Assembly (NCBI GenBank): GCA_023150775.1
Contig: JAKLKE010000016.1
Coordinates: 1-42,978 of the forward strand
Direction: 5' to 3'
Source of the DNA: Myxococcota bacterium
GTDB lineage: Bacteria; Myxococcota_A; UBA796; CAJQPC01
DNA length: 42,978 bases
In this document: in pieces, positions 14,883-23,300 of the stretch
How positions within the stretch are numbered: position 1 is the stretch's first letter
Layout: every line of letters starts with the position of its first letter
Notes under the pieces: model-generated
What the model was told of the DNA's origin: nothing
Seen by the model: only the letters and a program-made list of their open reading frames with translations
Databases searched by the model: none
Position numbers and translations under genes: made by a program

Positions 14883-15862
14883 CACGCTCCAGCGCGCAGG
14901 CGCGTGACCGCCGCCTCATGGGCCGCCAGCACCGAGGCGCGGAGATCCGGCGGGCCCTCGATGTTCACCGAGCCGCCATAGCCGAGGATCCAGGTGATGA
15001 GCTCTTGGGTGATCGCCACGCGCATGTGCAGCCGCGCCGAGCCGTCGGGCAGACGTGAGAGGTGGGCGCTGTGGTGCCAGCGGCGCTCCATCACGAAGGG
15101 CGCGGCGATGGCGTCGAAGACCAAGGACACCTCGGCCAAGGGCCCGCCGATGATGCCGAAGGCGGAGGACACAACCGCCTTGGGGTCGAAGTCGGCGGGG
15201 AGAACAAACTTGTCGTGCCGCACCCGATCGAAACGTGTGAACCGCTCGACGGCGAAGGTCTTCACCCGGCCGTCGCGGCGATCTTTGGCGAAGAGGTAGA
15301 GGCCCTGGCGGTAGGTGGCCAGCGTCCAAGGCTCTAAGTCGTAGTCGCGGGAGCTGCCGTCGGCCTTGACGTAGGTGGCGGTGACGGGGTTCTCGTAGAG
15401 CAAGGCGGTGATCAGGTCGTCGATGAGCTCGCCGACCTCACGGTAATCTTTGGCGTGCTCGGGGACCGCCATGAACTTGCGGTCGAGGTCTTTGGCGAGG
15501 TCGGCGTGGGCCCGGGGGATCGCCGGCTCAAGGCGCTCGATGGCGCCCTGGAGATCCTCAGCGAACTGCGTGCCCTCCAAGAAGGTGAACAGCGTGCGGC
15601 CGAAGTGCAGCGAGAGCACCTCGGGCAGGCTGAGCTGCACACCGGAGCGGCGGTAGTTGGGATCGAGGGAGATGGTGCGGGACTCCCCCATGCCGGTGTC
15701 GATCAGCGGCATCTCCATCTCGCGGAGATCGCTGAGGTATCGGCGGAGCGTGCGCGCGTCTACGTCGAAGCGCTCCATAAACTCGGAGGAGCGCACGCCG
15801 CCTCGGCGGTTCATGAGCTCCACCATCTTCACCAGCTTCTGAGCCTTGTTCAACGACTTCAT
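14882..15862 (-). CDS. WYL-domain transcriptional regulator
   Basis: A 326-aa regulator. Residues 1-60 form a winged helix-turn-helix (LVKMVELMNRRGGVRSSEFMERF, then VDARTLRRYLSDL). The middle and C-terminal part (about 140-325) is the WYL module of DeoR/PafBC-type proteins: YVKADGSSRDYDLEPWTLATYRQGLYLFAKD and KTFAVERFTRFDRV carry the conserved aromatic and Arg residues. WYL domains bind nucleic-acid or nucleotide-like ligands and control DNA damage or phage-defence genes in several bacteria. The ribosome site GGGAG lies just upstream of ATG 15862 on the minus strand. A 7-bp palindrome at 15974-15992 upstream could be its own operator (inference). Confidence 0.85.
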   Translation of the reverse strand: MKSLNKAQKLVKMVELMNRRGGVRSSEFMERFDVDARTLRRYLSDLREMEMPLIDTGMGESRTISLDPNYRRSGVQLSLPEVLSLHFGRTLFTFLEGTQFAEDLQGAIERLEPAIPRAHADLAKDLDRKFMAVPEHAKDYREVGELIDDLITALLYENPVTATYVKADGSSRDYDLEPWTLATYRQGLYLFAKDRRDGRVKTFAVERFTRFDRVRHDKFVLPADFDPKAVVSSAFGIIGGPLAEVSLVFDAIAAPFVMERRWHHSAHLSRLPDGSARLHMRVAITQELITWILGYGGSVNIEGPPDLRASVLAAHEAAVTRLRAGA

Positions 15863-15973
15863 GCTTTTTCTCCCGGCGCCGCTGAGGGGGACCGCCTCGA
15901 TCCTGCGGACTTTTTTTGGCCTAGCCAGATGTGATGATGTTGGGGTGAGGTGCCTCTGCGCTGAGGGCCCAAT

Positions 15974-15992
15974 GGAGTGAGGTGGTCACTCC
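15974..15992. promoter_or_regulatory. palindrome upstream of the WYL gene
   Basis: GGAGTGA and TCACTCC form perfect 7-bp inverted arms around GGTGG, followed by GGGGTTTT. It lies 112 bp upstream of the WYL regulator start. It could be an operator for that regulator or a weak hairpin; no gene ends nearby on the plus strand, which makes a terminator less likely. Confidence 0.3.
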
Positions 15993-16068
15993 GGGGTTTT
16001 GAGCTTTGGCGCCGCCTTGTCATCGATCTGGAAGTTGTGCTTCATCTGAACACAAGATCATGCTAACA

Positions 16069-16082
16069 TGAACAGGTGTTCA
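16069..16082. promoter_or_regulatory. TGAACA-GG-TGTTCA operator-like palindrome
   Basis: A perfect 6-2-6 palindrome in the relatively AT-rich gap (15863-16135) upstream of 16136. The half sites give GAAC-N4-GTTC, the form of SOS (LexA) boxes in Gram-positive bacteria, and the right part GTTCAG resembles the Myxococcus LexA site as I remember it. Extra GAAC words occur at 16048 and 16084. The regulated gene could be the small membrane protein or the BNR protein to its right. No promoter was assigned with confidence. Confidence 0.4.
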
Positions 16083-16135
16083 GTGAACTACGCTCCGCTT
16101 AAATTCACATCCGCTCCACGCTCCCGAGGCACGCT

Positions 16136-16357
16136 ATGCTGAACGCTTCGACCCTCGACCTGCTGTTCACTCTCGCCGCCAGCGGCGCGCTCTTGGGCCT
16201 CTGGATGAGCGCCGCGCTCGTCCTCCCATGGACCGCTGTCGAGCTGATGGATGTGGAGACCTCACTGCGTGGACTTGGCTACTTTCTTACGTCAGATCAT
16301 GCGGGTATGCCAGCCTCGGCGCGTGAACAACACGCCAGATCGGCCCGCGCTCGCTGA
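16136..16357 (+). CDS. small putative membrane protein
   Basis: A 73-aa reading frame from ATG 16136 with a hydrophobic segment at residues 8-33 (LLFTLAASGALLGLWMSAALVLPW) and an Arg/Ala-rich hydrophilic tail. It sits directly downstream of the operator-like palindrome and 24 bp before the BNR gene, the only arrangement that argues for it being real. No family recognised and no strong ribosome site seen, so it may be spurious. Confidence 0.35.
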   Translation: MLNASTLDLLFTLAASGALLGLWMSAALVLPWTAVELMDVETSLRGLGYFLTSDHAGMPASAREQHARSARAR

Positions 16358-16381
16358 GCCCCTCGCCTCGGCGGAGGCGGC

Positions 16382-17563
16382 ATGATTCAGGAGATCGCCT
16401 CCGCGCGGCGGCTGGTCACCCAGCTCGTCGCCTCCCGCGCCCGGGTGAGCGGCGCCCGCTCTTTGGCGGTGCACCCCTCAGGGCGTGAGCTGGTCGCGCT
16501 CACCTTAGATCCGCGCGGCCGCCCCAGCGCCGCCTTGGTGAGCCGCCGCGGGCCGGACGAGCAGGGCCCCGAGTGGCCGGCCTGGCCGATTCACCCCGAC
16601 GCCTATGAGAGCGAGCAGGCCACCGTCGCCTGCGGCCCCGAGGGCGACATCCACCTCGCCTGGCTGGCGCGATCGGGCCCCAAGGGCTCGCGGTGGCTCT
16701 TGTACACCCGCTCGGAGGACCTCGGCGCCTCGTGGACGGCCCCGACCCTCCTCCACGACCCGCGCCGCGACGGCGACGCCAGCGAGCCCCAGCTCAGCGT
16801 AGATGGCCAAGGCCGCGCCCACCTCGTCTGGAGCGCCGCCCGCCACGGCGAGACCCCCGGCCGGGTGTGGTACGCCGCCGCCGAGGCCCGGGGGGCGATG
16901 AGCGCGCCCCTCGCCGTGAACAGCCGGGGGGACGCCCGCCTCGCCCGGGCCTCGATGATGCACGCCGCCAACGGGGTCACCGCCGTGGCCTGGATCGACG
17001 AGCGTTTTTTGAGCCCCCGCGCCCGGGGCGGCGACGTCGTCGTCGGGGTCTTCGACGCGCCCGGCGCCCAGCCGCGTGAACAACGCCTGACCTACTCCGG
17101 GGACGCCGTCGCCGCGAGCGTGCTCGTCGATCGTGGCGGCGTGCTGCACGCCACCTGGGCCACGGCCCGGGGGCAGGTCTGTTACGCCCAGTCCACCCAA
17201 GGCGGCCAGACCTGGCACGACGGCGCCGGGGCGGGCATGGCCTTAGAGATTCAGGCCACGCGCGGCGCCACGCCCACCCTCGGCCTCGGCCTGCATCCCT
17301 TCCGTGAGGTGATCTGGCTCGTCTGGTCGGTGGAGGACGCCGAGCGCTACTCCGGCGAGCCCGACGGCGGCCTCGTGTTTCTGGTGAGCCCCAACACCGG
17401 CGCGGAGTGGTTTGAGGTCGCCCGGATCAAGCGGCGCTTTCGAGGCGCGGTGCTCAGCGACCTCTGCGCCGTCGAGGGCCTCGACCTGCGCCCCCGGCTG
17501 TGCTGGTCATCGAGCGGCGCGGGCTCTGAAGATCAGGTCTGGTTCGCTGAAGAGGAGCGCTGA
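16382..17563 (+). CDS. BNR/Asp-box (sialidase-like) repeat protein
   Basis: A 393-aa protein from ATG 16382, with GGAGG a few bases upstream. It contains Asp-box motifs (SEDLGASW and STQGGQTWHDG) in repeats of about 50-60 residues (VACGPEGDIHLAWLAR, LSVDGQGRAHLVWSA, LVDRGGVLHATWATA), consistent with a sialidase/exo-alpha-type beta-propeller. The catalytic Arg triad and Tyr of true sialidases were not identified, so a binding or structural propeller is as likely as an enzyme. No signal peptide is visible at this start. It ends 6 bp before the convergent gene at 17570. Confidence 0.7.
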   Translation: MIQEIASARRLVTQLVASRARVSGARSLAVHPSGRELVALTLDPRGRPSAALVSRRGPDEQGPEWPAWPIHPDAYESEQATVACGPEGDIHLAWLARSGPKGSRWLLYTRSEDLGASWTAPTLLHDPRRDGDASEPQLSVDGQGRAHLVWSAARHGETPGRVWYAAAEARGAMSAPLAVNSRGDARLARASMMHAANGVTAVAWIDERFLSPRARGGDVVVGVFDAPGAQPREQRLTYSGDAVAASVLVDRGGVLHATWATARGQVCYAQSTQGGQTWHDGAGAGMALEIQATRGATPTLGLGLHPFREVIWLVWSVEDAERYSGEPDGGLVFLVSPNTGAEWFEVARIKRRFRGAVLSDLCAVEGLDLRPRLCWSSSGAGSEDQVWFAEEER

Positions 17564-17569
17564 GCGGGC

Positions 17570-17989
17570 TCAGGGCGCGGCCTTCGTCTGGGAGACCGCC
17601 GCTTTTGACGCCCGGCTCGCCGTGACCACAAACACCTCGTCCCCCTTTCGGGCGAGGCCGGTCACCACAAAATCGACGCCGCCGGGCAAGGCCCGCACCC
17701 AGTAGCGCCCCTTCGTCCCGGCCTCGCGGCCCATGTAGATCGCGCCGCACTCGCCGAGGCCAGACGTGCTCGTGATGAGCGCCTCCCAGGCGAACTTCTC
17801 GTCGCCGCAGTCTTCAGGCGCCCGGCCGTTGCGCGACTCCAAGGTGAGGATCAGCTCACGCAAGAAGTTGACCTCGGACTGCACGAGCCGAAGGTCGGCC
17901 TCACGGCGCTGCACGATCGCCCCGGCGAAGAGGCCGACGGTGATGACGAGGAGCACGGCGACGAGGGTGTTGAGGCGGCGCGGGGACAT
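17570..17989 (-). CDS. hypothetical protein with N-terminal membrane anchor
   Basis: A 139-aa protein from ATG 17989. Residues 6-25 are a single membrane helix (LNTLVAVLLVITVGLFAGAIV), followed by a helical segment with Arg/Glu (EADLRLVQSEVNFLRELILTLE) and a C-terminal globular part with two cysteines. The layout (short N-terminus, membrane helix, long amphipathic helix, small globular domain) is reminiscent of pilin-like or pseudopilin-like proteins, but the usual leader-peptide Gly and Glu5 motif is not seen, so I leave it unassigned. It follows the DUF4157 operon genes after a 46-bp gap and may share their transcript. Confidence 0.55.
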   Translation of the reverse strand: MSPRRLNTLVAVLLVITVGLFAGAIVQRREADLRLVQSEVNFLRELILTLESRNGRAPEDCGDEKFAWEALITSTSGLGECGAIYMGREAGTKGRYWVRALPGGVDFVVTGLARKGDEVFVVTASRASKAAVSQTKAAP

Positions 17990-18035
17990 GGCGCCTATTC
18001 TGAGCCCGCTCACGCGACCTGGCAAGGGGGTCGGC

Positions 18036-18983
18036 TTAGGCCACGCGCCCCGGGGCGACGGTGAGCTGGGTGATCACGACGTCGTCGGGACGATCGGGGT
18101 GGAAGAAGCGCAGCTCGTGCTCGATGGAGAGCCCGGCCTCATCGAAGGTCGGCGGCCCGAAGGGGGAGATCTGGAGGGTGGCGGGGCCTTGGCCCTCGGC
18201 GAGGAGCTGCTCGCGCGCCTCCTCGTTCGTGACCACTTGACGAGACCCCTCGGAGTTGTAGCGCCGCGTCGTGAACGTGACCCTCTCCACGCAGACGTAG
18301 CGCCATGAGGGCCGCCCAGCGGGGTCTGGAACGGTGAGACGCTCGCCGCACAGGAGGCTGGCGCGTGGTGACTGGGGCGCAGCCTTGAGCGCGCGCCAGC
18401 GCTTGAGGATCGGCCATACGACGGTGATCCAGAGCATCAAGGCCAAGACGGCGGGCAAGAGCCCACCCAGCCGCGCCCAGATCGGCGCGCCGACGGCGAC
18501 GACGCTGAACGTCGGCAGCACCAGGGCCAACGCCATCCACAGCAGGTGCCCCACAAGACGCCGCCCCTCACGGCGGCGCTCGGCGAGCCGCGCCCGCTGG
18601 ATGGACTGGATCGCCGAGGCACGATCTTCGATACGGCACACCGCGGGGCTCAGGTCGAGGGCCACGCGCGCGGCCTCATCCGCGCCCTCCTCACGGGCGA
18701 CGACCGCCCACCGCACCACCGCCTGCGCGCCCTCGTAGGTGAAGGCCTCGTCGGGCAGCCGCAGCCCGGTGAGGCGCCCCTCGCCGTCTTCGCCGAGGAC
18801 CAGCCTGCGCTCGGCGATGACCTCGCAGCGGAGCATCGCGACCCCGCCTTGCCTCAAGAGCCTACGCTCCAACCCGACGATCACGGCCCGACTCGACGGC
18901 GCGCCGTCCCGAATCACCTGACCGATCACCTCGTCGCCCGCCGTGAGGCTCGTCACGGGGAGCACGAGCCGAAGCCCGCTCAC
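18036..18983 (-). CDS. membrane protein in the DUF4157 operon
   Basis: A 315-aa protein whose ATG at 18983 overlaps the stop of the TPR gene by 4 bp. Residues about 1-130 are beta-rich (LRLVLPVTSLTAGDEVIGQV, AVIVGLERRL) with an arrestin-like or Ig-like look; residues about 145-190 hold two membrane helices (LLWMALALVLPTFSVVAVGA, LLPAVLALMLWITVVWPIL); residues 200-315 are again beta-rich and soluble. Not recognised. Position suggests it works with the DUF4157 protein at the membrane. Confidence 0.7.
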   Translation of the reverse strand: MSGLRLVLPVTSLTAGDEVIGQVIRDGAPSSRAVIVGLERRLLRQGGVAMLRCEVIAERRLVLGEDGEGRLTGLRLPDEAFTYEGAQAVVRWAVVAREEGADEAARVALDLSPAVCRIEDRASAIQSIQRARLAERRREGRRLVGHLLWMALALVLPTFSVVAVGAPIWARLGGLLPAVLALMLWITVVWPILKRWRALKAAPQSPRASLLCGERLTVPDPAGRPSWRYVCVERVTFTTRRYNSEGSRQVVTNEEAREQLLAEGQGPATLQISPFGPPTFDEAGLSIEHELRFFHPDRPDDVVITQLTVAPGRVA

Positions 18984-20374
18984 GACAGCTCGGCCCCCCA
19001 GCGCCTCTGCGCCTCAGCCCGGAACATCGGGCCGTAGGGGGTGGTGTCGGCGAGGGTGAGGGCCTGGGTGAGCGCGGCGCGGGCGGCGTCCACGTCTCCC
19101 CGGGCGCGCAGGTGCTCGATCCAGGCCGGGGCGGCGGCGTTGAACAGGCCCCAGTCGCCCGTGGTGCCCGCCACACGCCAGGCCAGCTCAAGGGCTTGGT
19201 GCGCCTGGTGTTTGTGCCCTGCGGCCTCCTCCAGACGCCCGAGGTGCAGCGCGGCGCGGCCGAGCACGTCGGCGGGGCCGTCTTTGGCGAGGGTTAAGGC
19301 GTGGCGCAGGTGAACGCGGGCCTCGGCAGGGTCTGCGAGCTGCTCAAAGAGCTGGCCCGCCATCAGCCACAGCCGCGCCTGTTGGCTCGGCGGCGTCGGC
19401 TCAGCGTCCCGAAGTACACCCAAGGCGATCTGCCGCGCGTCGTCAGTGAACTTGGGCAGCCGCGCCAAGGCGAGGCACTCCTCCATCCGGGCGATGGAAT
19501 GCCGAGGATCGGCGGTAGGGGTGAGGTCGGCGACGCGGTGGGCGACGACGGCCACCCGGGACCAGTCCTCATCGGCGAGCGCCTCGGCCTGCACGTGTTT
19601 TCCAGCGGCCCAGGCGCGCTCGACGTCGCCACCTTTGAGCGCGAGGTCCAAGGAGCGGCGCCAGAGTCGGCGGGCGTCGGGGTGGGCCTTGCCTTGAAGC
19701 CCAGTGACGGCCTCGGCGGCGGCGAAGGTGGCCGCCCCGGCGAAGGGGGCGCCGCGCTCAAAGGCGAGCTCGGCGAGGTCTTGGAGCAGGTTGACCGCAG
19801 GCGCGGGATCGGCGCGGGTGAGCAGATCGGCGAGCTGTTGTTCTAAACCCTCGACCATGGCGGTGAGGTCTGGGGGCGGCGTCCCGGCGCTCGCGGCGTC
19901 CAGCGCCTCGCCCAGCCGGGCGATCACCCCGGCCATGTTGTCGAGGAGCGCGCCGAGCTCGTCGTCGGTCGGCAGGCTCTCGGTGAGCGCCAGGGCCTCC
20001 TCGATCCGGGCGAGGAGCACATCGTCCCCTTGGGCCTCGTTTACAGCGCCGCGCAGGGCGTCGAGGAGCTGGGCCCGGGTCTGAGAGATGCGCGCGCCTT
20101 GGTTACGCAGGCCCTCCAGACGCACGCGGTGGGCCAAGAGCGCGCCTCGGGCGGCGGCGACCCCGCGGCCGAGATCCCGGGGCATCCCCGTGGCGGTCCA
20201 CTCGCTCAGCAGGCCCGCCAAGGCCGCGCCAGGATCCGCCGTTCCCAGCGCGTCCGCCGCCTTTTTGAGCATCGCCGAGAGGGCCGGAGGGCTGTGCTCC
20301 GCGGCGCGCAGGAGCTCGTCGCGGTTGAGGTGAGCGGCCGCCTCGGCGAGCGCGGCGCGTCGGGGATCTGTCAT
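18980..20374 (-). CDS. TPR-like helical repeat protein in the DUF4157 operon
   Basis: A 464-aa protein from ATG 20374, overlapping the stop of the DUF4157 gene by 4 bp. The N-terminal 200 residues form long helices. From about 205 to 450 it shows repeated 34-residue-like helix pairs with TPR-style Ala/Gly/Leu spacing (ADPAEARVHLRHALTLAKDG, RAALHLGRLEEAAGHKHQAHQALELA, ARGDVDAARAALTQAL). TPR solenoids bind peptides and partner proteins, so it could be a chaperone, adaptor or immunity protein for the large neighbour. No signal peptide or membrane helix, so it is cytoplasmic. Confidence 0.75.
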   Translation of the reverse strand: MTDPRRAALAEAAAHLNRDELLRAAEHSPPALSAMLKKAADALGTADPGAALAGLLSEWTATGMPRDLGRGVAAARGALLAHRVRLEGLRNQGARISQTRAQLLDALRGAVNEAQGDDVLLARIEEALALTESLPTDDELGALLDNMAGVIARLGEALDAASAGTPPPDLTAMVEGLEQQLADLLTRADPAPAVNLLQDLAELAFERGAPFAGAATFAAAEAVTGLQGKAHPDARRLWRRSLDLALKGGDVERAWAAGKHVQAEALADEDWSRVAVVAHRVADLTPTADPRHSIARMEECLALARLPKFTDDARQIALGVLRDAEPTPPSQQARLWLMAGQLFEQLADPAEARVHLRHALTLAKDGPADVLGRAALHLGRLEEAAGHKHQAHQALELAWRVAGTTGDWGLFNAAAPAWIEHLRARGDVDAARAALTQALTLADTTPYGPMFRAEAQRRWGAELS

Positions 20375-23300
20375 TGCATCGTCTCGACCGCCGCACGTTT
20401 GGCCTGGTAGTCCGCGCGCCAGGCCTCCATCTGGTTGAACTCATTTAGGAAGCCCGAGGCGTTCTCCTCCACCACAGCGCGATGCTGCTCTTGGCGGACG
20501 AGGGCGGCGGCCTTCTGGTTCTTGATCTCGGCGAGGATGGCCTGCTCCTCAAGGTGCTTCTGCTCTAAGGACGTGATGCTCGTCGTAACATGCTGCTCTT
20601 GGGTTGCACGCGCGGCGATGGCCTGGTCCAAGAACGCCCGCTGCTCCTGAGACGCCGTGTTGGCCTGCTCGGCGCGCTGGGTCTTCTCTTCGTTGGCCCG
20701 GGTCGGCCCGCTCTGGATCTGCTCGCCGGAGTCCGCGGACGGCGGGTTCGGCTGATCGTCCATGCGGTCGGCGTGCTCGGCGAGCTTGCTGATGAGGCCG
20801 GTGACGATGCCCGCGATGCCGCCCTCGGGCTGCTGCATGGTCTGGTTGGAGAGCCCGGAGAGCACCCCCTGGCGGCTCTGCTCATCGGTCACAGACTGGT
20901 TGAGCGGGGCCGTCATCGCCTGGCTGGCCTGCACGAGGGGCTGACCCTGCTGCGCCATGCTCAAGGTCTGCGCGGAGAGCTGGGTCACGATCAGCTCGGC
21001 CTCATAGGCGCCGCGCGCCTCGGCCCACGCGACGGAGTAGTCGTTGTACGCCTCCATCGCGCGTGTGCGCTTGGCCGTCATCCCCTCGATGTTCTCGATG
21101 GGCGGGGTAGCGGACAGGAGCGCCTGAATGGTCGCCGTGCGGCCACGCTCACGCTCGGCCTGCTGCTGACCGAAGGCGAGGAGCTGCTCCGGGGTCTCCT
21201 TCTGGTCGGTCATCGCGCGCTCTAAGCCGGTCAGGTTCACCAGCCCGTTCACGCCCTGCTCCACATACCCGCCGATCGAGCGTTTCTCAGGCGCAGGCGC
21301 GGCCGCCCCTGGCGTCGCCGGGCCCACCTTCGCGTCCGCGGCGTCGGCTCCTGCGACCAAACGCTCGATCCAGGCGAAGGCCTCGTTCATCACCCACTCA
21401 CCGACGCCCTTGTACGCCGACCCAACACCGCCCGTCGCGTTGCCGGAGCTTCCACGGTTGAGGCCATCGTTCTCGCTGAGCACGCCGATCTCGGCGTCGT
21501 TGTCTTGTTGGCGCTGCAGGCTCTGCCGCTCGGCGCCGAGCTCCCGATCGACCTGACTCTGCTCCCCGGACAGGCGGGCCAGCTCTTGTTCCGCGGCGGT
21601 GACACGACCGGAGGCGGCGGTCTTCTCGCCCCTCTGGGTGTCCTTCGCGGCGGCGAGCTGGTCGCGCTGGGCGTCGGGCATCGTGCCTGGCGTGGCGTCC
21701 GCCTGCTGCTCGCGCTGCACACGCGCGGTCTCGGCGCGGAGCGCCTCCGCCTCCTGACGAAGCGCCGCCGGGTTCGTCCCCTCTGCGGCCATCGCGTCCG
21801 CGCGCTCCGTGGCCTGCTTCGCCTCGTCGCGAAGCCGCTGCGCCTCACCGCGCTCCGACTTCACCCGCGCCGCGAGGTCGCGGAGTGACTTGGGATAACG
21901 AATGGCGGAGATCGGCAGGGTCTGGGTCTTGCCCTGTCCGTTGGTGACGGTCACGGTGTCACCGTTCACGGAGATGAGCCGACGATGCACGAGGCCGTCG
22001 GCGCCTCCGTCGTCTGAGTCCAGCTTGATGCGGGTGTTCTCGAAGGACTTCATGTCCGTGAGCGCCCGCTCGGCGCGCTGGGTGGCCTCCGTCGCGAGGG
22101 TCTCTTGCTGCTTGGCGCCGTCGCGAAGTGGCGCGGCCTGCTCGGCGCGGGTGGCGAGACGCTCTTTCTCGGCGATCTCGGCGGTCATCCGATCCACGTC
22201 GGCGGTGCGCCGGTTCTGGCGATCGGTGTGCTGCTGGCGATGATGCTCTTCGCGGCGCTTGTAGTCCTCGCTCCCGATGTGATCCGTGTGGGCACGCTCC
22301 GCGGTGTCCGCCCGCTGGGCGGCCTCGTCCGCCGCGACGCGGGCGTCGTCGAGCTTCCGCTGCGTCGCGGTGGTGTCGTCCTGTAGGCTTTGGCGCCGCG
22401 TCTCAAGCTCGGCGACCTTCCGGCGCGTCTCCTCAAGGCGCTGCTTGCGCACGGTCTGGTTGGGATCGGAGCCGCTGGCGCTCTCCTCGTCCTTCACCGC
22501 CCGAGCACGATCCTCTGCGAGCGGGATCGCCCGCTGGGCCTCATCGAGCGAGCGCCGTGTGCGCCTCGCTGAGGTCTGCAGATCCCGGATCTGGCCGGTG
22601 ATCTCCCGGACCTTCTGGGGGTCGGGGTTCGGATCGGCGTTGATCGCCGTCAGCTCGGAGTTGAGCCGGGTGAGGTCCGCGGTGATCTTTTGCGCCGATT
22701 CGTGCAGCTTCGCCTCGACCTGCTTCCAGGTGTCTACGGTGTGCTGCTGGCGGCCCATACGCTCCAGCTCATCAAACGCGCGCTTCACGACGGTGATCTT
22801 GCTCAAGAACGCGCGGATCCTGCTCGGCTGAGAGGGCCGGTTGAGCGGGTTGTCGTCCAGCGGACGCTCATTGTCGGGCGTGCGATTCGGGTCGTTCTGC
22901 GGGTCCTGACCGTTCTGCTGGTTCGCGGGGTTGTTGGGGTCGTTCTGGGGGTTCTGACCGTTCTGGGCTTGGCGCTGGCGCTCGGCCTCGGCCTCAGCGA
23001 CGAGGCGCTGCGCGTCCGCCTCTTGGAGCTGGCGGACACGCTCGGCCTGATCGGCGCCGGCCTGACCCTGAGGGCTTCGGCTCGCGACGCCGGTGTTGAC
23101 GCGGTTCTCGACGCGCTCGCGCCAGCCTTTGTTGGCCTTCGACGCGGTGTCATCGGCGACCTTCGCCCCGGCCTTCTGGCCAAAGTTGCCCGCGTCGGCG
23201 CCGAGGAGCTGGAGCTGCGCAGCGTATTGGTCGGACGGCACCATAAACGCCGCGGCGGTGCGAAAGATCACCGTGAGCAAGGAGAGGACCCGCACCACAG

